Of a stretch of 56,929 bases of DNA, positions 48,789-56,929 are shown in pieces. The translations under genes and the position numbers were made by a program. The notes beneath the pieces were generated by a model that had not been told where the DNA came from, ran no database searches, and saw only the letters and a program-made list of their open reading frames with translations. Source of the stretch: Phycisphaerales bacterium (GTDB lineage Bacteria > Planctomycetota > Phycisphaerae > Phycisphaerales > UBA1924); the NCBI GenBank assembly GCA_022843045.1, contig JALHOJ010000018.1, positions 1-56,929 on the forward strand, in the 5' to 3' direction. Each line of letters starts with the position of its first letter. The first letter of the stretch is position 1.

Positions 48789-51700
48789 TCACGGCACGCC
48801 AAACACACGCCGAGCCTCCGCATCGATCCACTGGGCCTCCGGATCATCGCGGGAGGGCGGCTGGCTCATGAGTTCCCGCCCGCGATCAAAGTCCGTTTGA
48901 GCCTGCGCCGTGTCGCCCGCGGCTCTGCGGGCCATGGCGAGAACGTAGAAGTCAGTCGGATCAGGCGGCATGCCCTGCTGAGCACGCAGATCCAGCGACC
49001 GCAGCGCAGCTTCCTGTGCAAGGTTGTACTTGCCCACGCGCAGGTACGCAAACCCAAGCGTATTGGTGAACGCGAAGTTCGTCGGTCGAAGCTCGCACGC
49101 CCGCTGCGACAGCCGCACAGCACGCTCATACTCGCGCTGAGTGCGATTGGGAAATCGCACAATCGCCCACGCATCGCTATTGAGGTAGTTAGGATGATCA
49201 CCCCGCGCCCGCAGCAGCGCCTCGGTCGCGGCGCGGTCGGCCGCGGTGACGCTCGCGTCCTTCTCGAGCGCGGCCAGTGCATCGGCAACAAGTCGGCTGC
49301 CCTGCGAAACTCGGTCCGCGATGGCGTTGATGCGCGCGCGGGTTTCGTGCAGTGCGATGGTGTCGCGGGCGGGACGCGTGGTAAACGCCCGCCAGCCCGG
49401 GCGCGGCGTGCTGCGGGAGGAGATAAGCATGCCATCCGCAAAGGTGATTCCATTGACAGTTGCGGTGTCATCGCGGAGCGAGAGCAGCTTGTCGCCCGTC
49501 GCCACATCGAGAACGCCGACGGTGCCGTCCGAGGCGACGATGAACAGGCGGGTGTCGTCCGTGGAGAACGTGAGACTGATCAGCGGCCCCAGGGCAAAGT
49601 TGGGGCGTTGCCAGAGAATCTCGCGGGTCGCGACGTCCAGGAGAGCGATCGAGCCATCGGTGCGGATCGTGCCCAGTCGCGTTCCAGAACGGTTGAACTC
49701 ACCAGAGGGGAAAGGTTGAACGGCCGGACCCTGCGGGCTCCACAGCAGGTCGGGCGACGCATCGAGGGCGCTGAGCGAGTGCATCCACAGGTTGCCGCCG
49801 CGATCGCTGAATGTGAATCGGTCGTTAACGGGTGATGCGACGACCCGGACGAGGTTTGGAGCTGAGTAGGTTCGGGTTCGTTTGATTGATCCGGTGTCTG
49901 GATCAGCCAGGAACAGCGTCGGAGAGTCGTTGGTGGCCAGCAGTGTTGCGGTCGACTCGCTCCATGCCATGCTCGTCAGGTTGACTCTTCCGCCCAGCAC
50001 GGGCGAAGTCGACAGCGTGTCGCCCGTGCGAGCGTCGACGACCGCGACGCGCATGTCCTTTCCATACGCGAACAGGCGATCACCGGAGCGGTCAAAGGCA
50101 AGGTTGTCCACTTCACGCTGAAGGGTGAACATGGTGCGAACTTCTTCGCCCGTGCGGGCGTTCCAGAACTTGAGGCCTCCCCAGCCGCCCGTCACGATGG
50201 TCGATCCGTCGGGCGAGATGATGGTGCTGATCACGATGTCGTTGGAGCCCAGTCCCTCCAGCCGATTCGCGCCGGGGGTGGTGGTCCAGAGGCGGAGGAC
50301 GCCGTTGCGATCGGCGGTCACGAGACGCGCGTGAGCGCGATCGTGGGCCGCGGCGGTCAGGCTTTCCGCCGAGCCGCGAAGGGGCATCACGCGCGAATCT
50401 TGTCCGGGCAGACTGCTTGGCATCACGACGGGCAAAGCGGCCGTGGAATCTTGAGTGCGCTGAGTCGTGTCGAGCAAGAACACTCCGCCCGGGAACCCCA
50501 ATCCCACCAGCACATCGCGAGACTGCACGGCCGCGAATGCGCCGACGGAACTCGCGATGGTCCGGGCCGGTGGCGTCGTGCCAGGAACAATGCGATACTC
50601 GCTGATGGTTCTGGTTGCGGCGGACAACTGCCACAGGCTGTTTGCGGGCTCGGTCCACGCCACGGTGTCAGGGGCGACGCGGAACACCTCAGCGCCCGAT
50701 GCAAGATCAAAGACCACGCGCTGTGCGCGAAGCACGCATGACAGCCATCGGCCCGAAGCGTTGAACGCCGTAAGGGTCGCGCCTTCGAAGGGAAGCGGAA
50801 ACGAACGAGTTTCGACGCCCGTGCCTGCATCGAGCAGAGCGATGCGAGACGCTATCGGCGCGGCAAGCGTCTTCAGGTCCGGGCTGAGCGATTGCGGCGT
50901 CAGCGTGCCGGCCTCCGCGCGAGGAAGCGACCAGACATTGGTGCCATCGCGGATACTCCATGCCGCGAGCGAACCGTCCGAGCCGTGGGTGATCAGCACG
51001 TCCTCGGCGAGCAGAAGCGTTGTCGCGGTCGCGGGAGCCGTGCACACCTGGATCGACCAATGTTGTTGCGCTGTGCGGATGCTCCAACGCTTGAGTGCGC
51101 CGCTCTCGCCCAGCGAGAAGATCGCGTCATCCGCGACGCGAATGGCGACCCCCGCAACGGGCCCTTCGTGGGCCGAAATCGTGAGCAGACTGTCGTCGCA
51201 TGCGGCATGCAGATAATCCCATTCCCACCCTCTATGCTCGCGCGGCGCGTCATCAAGCGTGCGGATGGCGTTGGCGGCGTCGCCTGCCTGCAATGCTCGA
51301 TCAGCCGCGGCAATCACGTTGCGATAGCTCTCCCAACGGGCCTTGGCTTCGTTGCGCTGCGCGATAGTGCGCTCGCGTTGGGCACGCACCGCGGCAATCG
51401 AGGTCGCGACGATGCCCGCGATCAGCATCAGGAACGCGGCGGAGACGCCCAGCACCAACTCCTTGTGGCGGCGAGCGAACTTCTTGAGTTGGTAGGTGGT
51501 AGTAGGGGGGCGAGCGAGGATCGGCTCATCGGTCAGGAACCGCTTCAGATCCTCCGCGATCGTGCCCGCGGTCGAGTACCGCCGCGCAGGGTCCTTCTCA
51601 AGACACTTGCTGACGATCGTGTCAAGGTCCCCACGAAGACTCGTGTTGATCGCGCTGAGCCGCGAGGGCTCTTCATCGCGCAGGATCCGCGCCGACTCTG

Positions 51701-52604
51701 GCAGCGACCGCTCCCGCAGGTCCAGCGGTAGGCGACCCGTGAGCAGTTCAAACAGCACAACGCCCAGCGAATACACGTCCGACCGCGCATCGACCATATC
51801 GGCCTTGCCGGTGATCTGCTCGGGACTCATGTATGAAAGCGTCCCGATGACCTGCCCCGCGCGGGTGTGCATGCTGTGAGTCAGGCCCTCGTCGGTCGAT
51901 TGCGCCGAGGCGACCCCAAAGTCCACGATCTTGGGCTGCCCGGCCTCGTCGATCAGGATGTTGCTCGGCTTGAGGTCGCGATGCACGATGCCCGACTGAT
52001 GGGCATGCTCCACAGCATCGCAAACCTTCGCAAACAGCGCGATGAGGGCCGGAACATCGAGATTCGCCGCAATCGCATGGACGATCAGCGGCGCGCCGCG
52101 GATCAACTCCATCGCAATGTACGGCCGCGGCCCATCGGCCGTGTTCGCGACGCCGCCCTCATAGATGTGCGCGATCCCCGGATGCTTGAGGCGACCAAGC
52201 ACATGCGCCTCGTGCACAAATCGACGCAGACCTTCGCTCGAAGCGTTGTCCGCCCGCATCACCTTGATCGCGACGCTCCGCGATGGGTTCTCCTGGCGGG
52301 CTTCATAGACCGCGCCCATCCCGCCTTGGCCGATCTGCGCGACGATCCGATACGGCCCGATTCGCTCGGGCGTCGATCGCGTCGCCGCGCTCCACGCCAT
52401 GTCAAGCGCCGCGCCAAAGGGCGCGGCGGGGCTCGCAAGCACCGACGCCGGCTGCGCCGCATTCGCCAGCAGTCGATCAACCTGAGCCAGCAACTCGCCG
52501 TCGCCCGCGCACTCCCGATCCAAAAACGCGCGGCGCTGCTCCGCGGGCAGGTCGCAAGCCCGGTCAAACAGGTCGCGCACCAATTGGAACCGTTCCGGCG
52601 TCAC
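48789..52604 (-). CDS. Membrane Ser/Thr protein kinase with WD-like sensor
   Basis: A protein of about 1271 residues. The N-terminal 80 residues (TPERFQLVRDLFDRACDLPA) are the typical planctomycete kinase leader. The kinase domain has GQGGMGAVYE, VAIK (Lys114), HRDLKPSN (Asp210) and DFG (228-230). A membrane span follows (ELVLGVSAAFLMLIAGIVAT), then WD40-like repeats (SLGESGALKRWSI; VTADRNGVLRLWTT; TGGWGGLKFWNARTGEE) and a C-terminal TPR-like tail (ACELRPTNFAFTNTLGFAYL). The start is GTG 52604, overlapping the sigma-factor stop by GTGA; the longer frame to 52664 would overlap more. Probably senses an external or envelope cue. Confidence 0.88.
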   Translation of the reverse strand: MTPERFQLVRDLFDRACDLPAEQRRAFLDRECAGDGELLAQVDRLLANAAQPASVLASPAAPFGAALDMAWSAATRSTPERIGPYRIVAQIGQGGMGAVYEARQENPSRSVAIKVMRADNASSEGLRRFVHEAHVLGRLKHPGIAHIYEGGVANTADGPRPYIAMELIRGAPLIVHAIAANLDVPALIALFAKVCDAVEHAHQSGIVHRDLKPSNILIDEAGQPKIVDFGVASAQSTDEGLTHSMHTRAGQVIGTLSYMSPEQITGKADMVDARSDVYSLGVVLFELLTGRLPLDLRERSLPESARILRDEEPSRLSAINTSLRGDLDTIVSKCLEKDPARRYSTAGTIAEDLKRFLTDEPILARPPTTTYQLKKFARRHKELVLGVSAAFLMLIAGIVATSIAAVRAQRERTIAQRNEAKARWESYRNVIAAADRALQAGDAANAIRTLDDAPREHRGWEWDYLHAACDDSLLTISAHEGPVAGVAIRVADDAIFSLGESGALKRWSIRTAQQHWSIQVCTAPATATTLLLAEDVLITHGSDGSLAAWSIRDGTNVWSLPRAEAGTLTPQSLSPDLKTLAAPIASRIALLDAGTGVETRSFPLPFEGATLTAFNASGRWLSCVLRAQRVVFDLASGAEVFRVAPDTVAWTEPANSLWQLSAATRTISEYRIVPGTTPPARTIASSVGAFAAVQSRDVLVGLGFPGGVFLLDTTQRTQDSTAALPVVMPSSLPGQDSRVMPLRGSAESLTAAAHDRAHARLVTADRNGVLRLWTTTPGANRLEGLGSNDIVISTIISPDGSTIVTGGWGGLKFWNARTGEEVRTMFTLQREVDNLAFDRSGDRLFAYGKDMRVAVVDARTGDTLSTSPVLGGRVNLTSMAWSESTATLLATNDSPTLFLADPDTGSIKRTRTYSAPNLVRVVASPVNDRFTFSDRGGNLWMHSLSALDASPDLLWSPQGPAVQPFPSGEFNRSGTRLGTIRTDGSIALLDVATREILWQRPNFALGPLISLTFSTDDTRLFIVASDGTVGVLDVATGDKLLSLRDDTATVNGITFADGMLISSRSTPRPGWRAFTTRPARDTIALHETRARINAIADRVSQGSRLVADALAALEKDASVTAADRAATEALLRARGDHPNYLNSDAWAIVRFPNRTQREYERAVRLSQRACELRPTNFAFTNTLGFAYLRVGKYNLAQEAALRSLDLRAQQGMPPDPTDFYVLAMARRAAGDTAQAQTDFDRGRELMSQPPSRDDPEAQWIDAEARRVFGVP

Positions 52605-53170
52605 GCGTTGCCCGCACTCGTCTTTCGAAGTTGATCCGTCAGCCACGCCCGCGCGAAACGCCAATCGCGCTCGACCGACGAGATCGACGCGCCCGTCGCT
52701 GTCGCAATCGCTTCGTTGGTGAGGCCCCCAAAGAACTTGAGCTCGACCACCCGCGCCGTGCTCGCGCTCAGTTCCGCGAGTTGCGTCAATAGCCGGTCAA
52801 TGTCCAGCACCTCCGCAGATGTCGGCGCGTCGGACAAGTCAAGATTCGTCAGAGGCACGCGCTGAAAGCTGCCGCCCCGCTTCTGCGAGTTGTGTTTTCG
52901 GGCGTGGTCCACCAGCAGGTTCCGCATGATCTGCGACGCCAGCGCCTGAAAGTGCGCCCGATTCCTGGGCTGATCCGCCGCGGGCTCGACGAGCTTGATG
53001 TACGCCTCGTGCACGAGCGCCGTGGGCTGGAGCGTGTGGTCGGGCCGCTCGGTGCGGAGATAGACCGTCGCCAGGTGACGAAGTTGCTCGTACACCAGCG
53101 GAAACAGCTCATCCGAGGCCTGTGGTCGGCCCTGGGCGAGGTCGTCGAGAAGTCGTGTGACATCTGCCAT
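52601..53170 (-). CDS. ECF-type sigma factor coupled to the kinase
   Basis: A 189-residue sigma-70 region 2/4 protein. Region 2 FQALASQIMRNLLVDHARKH and region 4 SASTARVVELKFFGGLTNEA then SVERDWRFARAWLTDQL. The pattern (FPLVYEQLRHLATVYLRTER; LQPTALVHEAYIKLV) matches the ECF subgroup found beside Ser/Thr kinases in Planctomycetes (Sig-70_X6 style). The start is ATG 53170 (MADVTRLLDD). The GTGA overlap with the kinase start implies coupled translation, so the kinase likely controls this sigma. Promoter targets are unknown; the divergent secreted genes are candidates. Confidence 0.88.
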   Translation of the reverse strand: MADVTRLLDDLAQGRPQASDELFPLVYEQLRHLATVYLRTERPDHTLQPTALVHEAYIKLVEPAADQPRNRAHFQALASQIMRNLLVDHARKHNSQKRGGSFQRVPLTNLDLSDAPTSAEVLDIDRLLTQLAELSASTARVVELKFFGGLTNEAIATATGASISSVERDWRFARAWLTDQLRKTSAGNA

Positions 53171-53324
53171 GGCGAGCGGGTGCAACAAAGACGCAGGACG
53201 AGCGGCGAGGGGTCAGAACGCCCCAGTCATGATACAGCAGCGTGCAAGACAGATTTTTCGGCAATCTTGAAGGGTTGGCGCACTGGATTTCGCTAACCCC
53301 GGAGAGAGTCCGTCCGCGCGAGCT

Positions 53325-53340
53325 TGGGGTCTGGACCCCA
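53325..53340. promoter_or_regulatory. Dyad between sigma factor and secreted-protein genes
   Basis: TGGGGTC-TG-GACCCCA, a perfect 7-bp dyad, in the 232-base divergent region (53171-53402). It could be an operator for either direction. No second copy was seen. Confidence 0.35.
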
Positions 53341-53402
53341 GTTCCCGTATCCGGACTCCGTGAAAGTCCCGGTTTGCGTTTCAGTTGTCCAAGGAGCCCG
53401 CC

Positions 53403-55409
53403 ATGACCTTCCGCCGCACGCCCGTCGCCCTTCTCGCCTGCTTCGTCGCCGCGCTCATGACCCACGCCGGCCATGCCCAACTTTCCACGCAGTTCACCTA
53501 CCAGGGCGAATTGCAGGCTGACAGCGCCCTTGCAAACGGGCAGTTCCAGATGCAATTCGCGGCCTTCGACGCGCCGATCGGCGGGGCCCAGCTCGGATCG
53601 ACGATGGTCGCGGTCGTGGACGTCGTGAACGGGAAGTTCACCGTGGTGCTGGACTTTGGGACCACGCTTTCCAATGCGAACGCGCACCTGCAGATTGGGG
53701 TCCGCCCTAATGGGTCTTCGGACGCGTACACGAATCTCGCGCCTCGCCAGCTCCTGACCGCGACGCCCAACGCTGTGTTCGCATCATCCTCGGCAACCGC
53801 CGGCACCGCCAACTTTGCGAGCAATGCGGCCAACGCCCAGAACGCAAACTTCGCCAGCAGCGCTTCGAGTGCGAGCTTCGCGTCATCCGCTGGGAACGCG
53901 ACGAGCGCGCAGAGCGCGAACTTCGCGTCGAATGCTGGGCTTGCCAACAACGCCACCAATGCAAATCAACTGGGCGGGCTCGGGCCAGCGTTCTATACCA
54001 ACGCCGCCAACCTCAGCGCGGGCATCCTCCCCGATGCTCGCCTTGGCACCACGGTTGCGCGCACGAACGCGGCACAGACCTTCACCGAAGCAAACACGTT
54101 CGGCAACGCGGCCAACACGTTCACAGGCGTGGGTACGGGCCTGACGGCGCTGAACGCCTCAAACATCACCACGGGCGTCCTCGCCAACGCCCGCACGACC
54201 GCGTCGGCCGCCGCCACGCCCAACACGCTCGTCGTGCGAGATAGCAGTGGTGGCTTCGCAGTCAACGGACTTGCAGTCGGGACCATCAACGGTGACGGCG
54301 AGTTCCTCTTGAACCTCAACGCGAGCAACATCGCCAGCGGCACCCTCAACGCCGCGCGCCTGCCCGCGACCGCTGCCCGCACCAACGCCGCCAACAACTT
54401 CGGTGCGTTCACCAACACCTTCGGCGGCTTCGTCGGGATCGGCACCACCGTTCCCGGCGCACCCCTGAACGTCGCAGGGCCCGCCGGGACCTTGGGCGTG
54501 TTCGGCTCGCCCGCAGCGGGCTCGACGCAGTTGGTGCTGGGCACCAGCGCGGCGGCCAACGGCTATGGCACGATCCAGGGCATCCGGGCCTCCGGCTCGC
54601 AGTTTGGCGATGTGGTCATGAACGCCTTTGGCGGTCGCGTCGGCATCGCCGAGACCACGCCCGACGCAAGACTGCACGTGCTTGGCGACAGCAACATCGC
54701 GACAATCGTCGACGGCAACGCGACGACGGGCACGTGGCTCGCCATCAACAACCGTTCGGACGCCACCAACGGTCGCTTCTGGAACCTGATCTCCACCGGC
54801 ACCGCCAACGGCGGACCCGGCGCGGGCAATCTGTTCTTCGCCGTCGGCAATGTCTTGGGCACCGCAGACGTCATCCCGATGACTCTCACCAGGACCGGAC
54901 GCGTCGGGATTGGCACGACGACACCTGGCACCGAACTGCATGTGGTCGGCACGACCCGCACCAGCGTGTTGGAGATTACGGGTGGATCGGATATCGCCGA
55001 GCCCTACTGCGTCGCCAGCACCGAGGGCGTCGAGCCCGCGCCGGGCCTGGTGGTCAGCATCGATCCTGATCACATCGGCAAGCTGCGCGTGAGCAGCACG
55101 GCGTACGACACAACCGTCGCCGGCATCATCAGCGGCGCCAACGGCGTCAACGTCGGCCTCACGCTCCGCCAGGAAGGCAGCAAGGTCGCGGATGGGTCGC
55201 TTCCGATCGCGAACGTCGGGCGCGTCTGGTGCTGGGTGGATGCTGATGCCGGCGCAGTGCAGCCGGGCGACCTGCTCACCACCAGCAACACGCCCGGCCA
55301 CGCCATGAAGGCCGACCCGGTCAAGGCCAACGGCGCGATTCTCGGCAAGGCGATGTCACGGCTCGAGTCGGGCCAGGGCATGGTGCTCGTGCTGGTCGGC
55401 TTGCAGTAA
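53403..55409 (+). CDS. Secreted fibre-like repeat protein
   Basis: A 668-residue exported protein: signal peptide (MTFRRTPVALLACFVAALMTH, cleavage near GHAQ) then LSTQFTYQGELQADSALANG. A long Asn/Ala/Ser region follows (GTANFASNAANAQNANFASS and similar) of beta-helix or trimeric-fibre type, with later GVGTGLTALNASNITTGVLA and VGIGTTTPGTELHVVG units. The C-terminal block starting GGSDIAEPYCVASTEG and ending LVGLQ is seen on many exported fibre proteins. Adhesin or matrix function is inferred. ATG 53403 has AAGGAG at 6 bases; the frame from 53385 is rejected. It is divergent from the sigma-kinase operon. Confidence 0.75.
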   Translation: MTFRRTPVALLACFVAALMTHAGHAQLSTQFTYQGELQADSALANGQFQMQFAAFDAPIGGAQLGSTMVAVVDVVNGKFTVVLDFGTTLSNANAHLQIGVRPNGSSDAYTNLAPRQLLTATPNAVFASSSATAGTANFASNAANAQNANFASSASSASFASSAGNATSAQSANFASNAGLANNATNANQLGGLGPAFYTNAANLSAGILPDARLGTTVARTNAAQTFTEANTFGNAANTFTGVGTGLTALNASNITTGVLANARTTASAAATPNTLVVRDSSGGFAVNGLAVGTINGDGEFLLNLNASNIASGTLNAARLPATAARTNAANNFGAFTNTFGGFVGIGTTVPGAPLNVAGPAGTLGVFGSPAAGSTQLVLGTSAAANGYGTIQGIRASGSQFGDVVMNAFGGRVGIAETTPDARLHVLGDSNIATIVDGNATTGTWLAINNRSDATNGRFWNLISTGTANGGPGAGNLFFAVGNVLGTADVIPMTLTRTGRVGIGTTTPGTELHVVGTTRTSVLEITGGSDIAEPYCVASTEGVEPAPGLVVSIDPDHIGKLRVSSTAYDTTVAGIISGANGVNVGLTLRQEGSKVADGSLPIANVGRVWCWVDADAGAVQPGDLLTTSNTPGHAMKADPVKANGAILGKAMSRLESGQGMVLVLVGLQ

Positions 55410-55476
55410 GCACCACGAACTTCGGCTTGATCGGTCCGCACAACTCTGACGCACTCGACACAACAAGGACGCATCC

Positions 55477-56929
55477 ATGAAACCCGTTTCACTCATCCTC
55501 ACCTGCCTCGTCGGCTTCGCGGGCCTTGCGCACGCCCAGAACAAGCTTCCCGTCGCTGACCAGCACGCCGCGAACATCCTGGCGGATCTTGGCGTCGTGC
55601 AAGCCACACTGCCAGAAGACTGGGGCCTGATCCGCACCGACATCAAGGGCGGGAACCCGCTGCTCAAACTCGCCCCGCGCCGCGAGGGCCTCTGGCGGCC
55701 CGACAGCGTGCAGCCACTGACGGTGCCAGACGGCACCGAGCCTGTGGAAACCGCGATCCAAGTCAACATCATGGGAGAGCTTGTCACGCTCCGCCTGCAC
55801 CCCAAGCCCTTGCAGGCCACGCCCCCGATCGTCATGATCCAACTGCCCGATGGCACGCTGGAGCGATACCACCAGTTGCCAAGCAACCTCTACGTGGGCG
55901 ACGTCGACCGTTTCCCAGGCTCGCGGGTGGAGGCCTCCTTCCGCTTCGGCAAACTCAAGGCGTCGATCTTGCTCGCCCCGGGCGTCGAGTGGCAGATTCA
56001 GCCCCTCAGCGACCTGACCCAGGGCGGCGAGCCGACCCTCCACATGGTCTGGGACTCGCAGAATCCGGCACCCTCGCCAGAGGGCCGCTGCGGCAACGCC
56101 GACAACGCGCCCAACCACGCGCCGCACAACCACGATCCCGCCGCGGTCGTTCAGGTTCCGCAGACTCAGAGCGACGCGCCCCGCACGACGACCATCGAAC
56201 AGATCACCGATGACACGGGCGGCGGGGCTGGATCTCCGCAGGGTGGCTCGGGCGCCTTCGGCGAACGCGGCAACCCGTGGGACGCGATGCTCGCGATCGA
56301 TGTGGATTGCCACCTCTACGACAACTACAACAACGTTCAGGACACCGTCGACTTCGTGTACGAGGTCATCAACGCCTCGAACACGCGCTTCGCGCAGCGT
56401 TTCGCGTTCGTCCATCTGGTCACATACATCCTTGTGCGAACGTCATGCGCCAACGATCCTTACCAGACCGCAAACCCCGACAATGCGAATCAGATTCTCG
56501 ACACTATGTGGGGGACTGTCTGGAACCGCGACAATCCCGTGCCGCGCAACATCGCCATGCTCTTCACGGGTCGGAACCTCGATAACTCCATAATTGGCTT
56601 GGCAAATCAGGGCACCGCCTGCTCAGAGTTCGACGCGTCAGAGTTCACTCCCAACGAGTACAACGCCGGGCACTGCCTGATCGAAGCCGACTGGTCGCCT
56701 ATCGCCCAAGCTCGGTACACGGTGGCCAAGCACGAACTCGCGCACACATGGAACGCCGGCCATGTCTGTGGCACGTGCTGTTCAGGCGACTACTGCAGCA
56801 TCATGTGCGCTAGTGTGGACATCGTGTGCACCTCGACCAACACCGACTTCATCAGCGCTTCAATCACCGCCATCACCAACTACCGCGGCACTGTTTCCTG
56901 CAACATCCATGTCGGTAACGTCTGGTACG
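55477..56929 (+). CDS. Secreted zinc metallopeptidase (M12-like), 3' end outside the window
   Basis: An open frame of 484 codons continuing past the window edge, with signal peptide LILTCLVGFAGLAHAQ. A long N-terminal region (about 30-270) of beta-rich propeptide type precedes GGNPLLKLAPRREGL-like and ERGNPWDAMLAIDVDCHLYD segments. The zinc motif HELAHTWNAGH gives His419, Glu420, His423 and His429 in the HExxHxxGxxH pattern, with Asn at the usual Gly. A Cys-rich stretch follows (HVCGTCCSGDYCSIMC), with Met in SIMC as a possible Met-turn. AAGGA precedes ATG 55477. It lies 67 bases after the fibre gene and may share its transcript. Confidence 0.85.
   Translation, partial: MKPVSLILTCLVGFAGLAHAQNKLPVADQHAANILADLGVVQATLPEDWGLIRTDIKGGNPLLKLAPRREGLWRPDSVQPLTVPDGTEPVETAIQVNIMGELVTLRLHPKPLQATPPIVMIQLPDGTLERYHQLPSNLYVGDVDRFPGSRVEASFRFGKLKASILLAPGVEWQIQPLSDLTQGGEPTLHMVWDSQNPAPSPEGRCGNADNAPNHAPHNHDPAAVVQVPQTQSDAPRTTTIEQITDDTGGGAGSPQGGSGAFGERGNPWDAMLAIDVDCHLYDNYNNVQDTVDFVYEVINASNTRFAQRFAFVHLVTYILVRTSCANDPYQTANPDNANQILDTMWGTVWNRDNPVPRNIAMLFTGRNLDNSIIGLANQGTACSEFDASEFTPNEYNAGHCLIEADWSPIAQARYTVAKHELAHTWNAGHVCGTCCSGDYCSIMCASVDIVCTSTNTDFISASITAITNYRGTVSCNIHVGNVWY

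Noticed and set aside
55489-56415. A 308-codon minus-strand frame at the window's end
   Set aside because: It is antisense to the metallopeptidase, whose plus-strand frame has a signal peptide, Shine-Dalgarno and zinc motif.

Overview
The window is GC-rich chromosomal DNA that I read as a planctomycete, most likely class Phycisphaerae. The evidence is a secreted subtilase ending in two IDFNNDG..FDP..I..FL..FSEGPC dockerin-like repeats, three secreted proteins with VPxPG or IPGP-hydrophobic-Arg (PEP-CTERM-like) tails, two large membrane Ser/Thr kinases with TPR or WD-like sensors, one of them coupled to an ECF sigma factor, and flagellar genes. Both tRNA genes lack an encoded CCA end, and a CCA-adding enzyme gene is present. 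Assignment to class is inference.

Layout. 0-6 kb: alpha/beta hydrolase, ankyrin-repeat protein, GH3-family protein, DinB-like protein, separated by composite palindromic repeats. 5.8-7 kb: HAF-repeat secreted protein on the minus strand. 7.1-10.6 kb: ileS behind a possible Ile-codon leader peptide. 10.9-14.1 kb: dockerin-bearing subtilase. 14.4-18.8 kb: CCA-adding enzyme and two paralogous exported ClpP/NfeD-like proteins. 18.9-23.8 kb: ATP-grasp protein, Bax-inhibitor-1-like membrane protein, tRNA-Arg(CCU) abutting a kinase-TPR gene. 23.9-26.8 kb: two tandem PEP-CTERM-like paralogs (minus), a Lys-rich histone-like protein and a small lipoprotein. 27-40 kb: flagellar block flgI, flgJ-like, flgN-like, flgK, flgL, fliW, csrA and three flagellins. 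40-48.7 kb: XerC/D-type recombinase, low-molecular-weight phosphatase with an unknown partner gene, two lipoproteins, a DUF4442-like protein, tRNA-Glu(UUC), an ABC-F ATPase and a rhodanese-like lipoprotein. 48.8-56.9 kb: ECF sigma plus Ser/Thr kinase operon, divergent from a secreted fibre-like protein and a zinc metallopeptidase cut by the window edge.

How parts work together. fliW-csrA-flagellin is the known partner-switch module, and the first flagellin's Shine-Dalgarno sits in a textbook CsrA-type hairpin loop. The sigma factor and kinase overlap by 4 nt (GTGA) and are presumably co-translated.

The most striking unexplained signal is a set of short palindromic repeat families. One family occurs five times between 26.8 and 43.2 kb, with nearly identical inverted arms (CAGCACAGAGACACAGAG) and divergent loops. 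Several other families (GCGGATT, GTGAGACG, AAGCGAAAAGC, GGGCATTGGG, GTGACGAA) share the same build: arms made of 8-11-nt sub-repeats. They occupy most gaps in the flagellar block, extend the 3' end of one gene, and related units appear in frame inside ileS. A second pattern is that several genes without a Shine-Dalgarno have a TANNNT or similar -10-like hexamer 5-8 nt before the start codon, suggesting leaderless transcripts.
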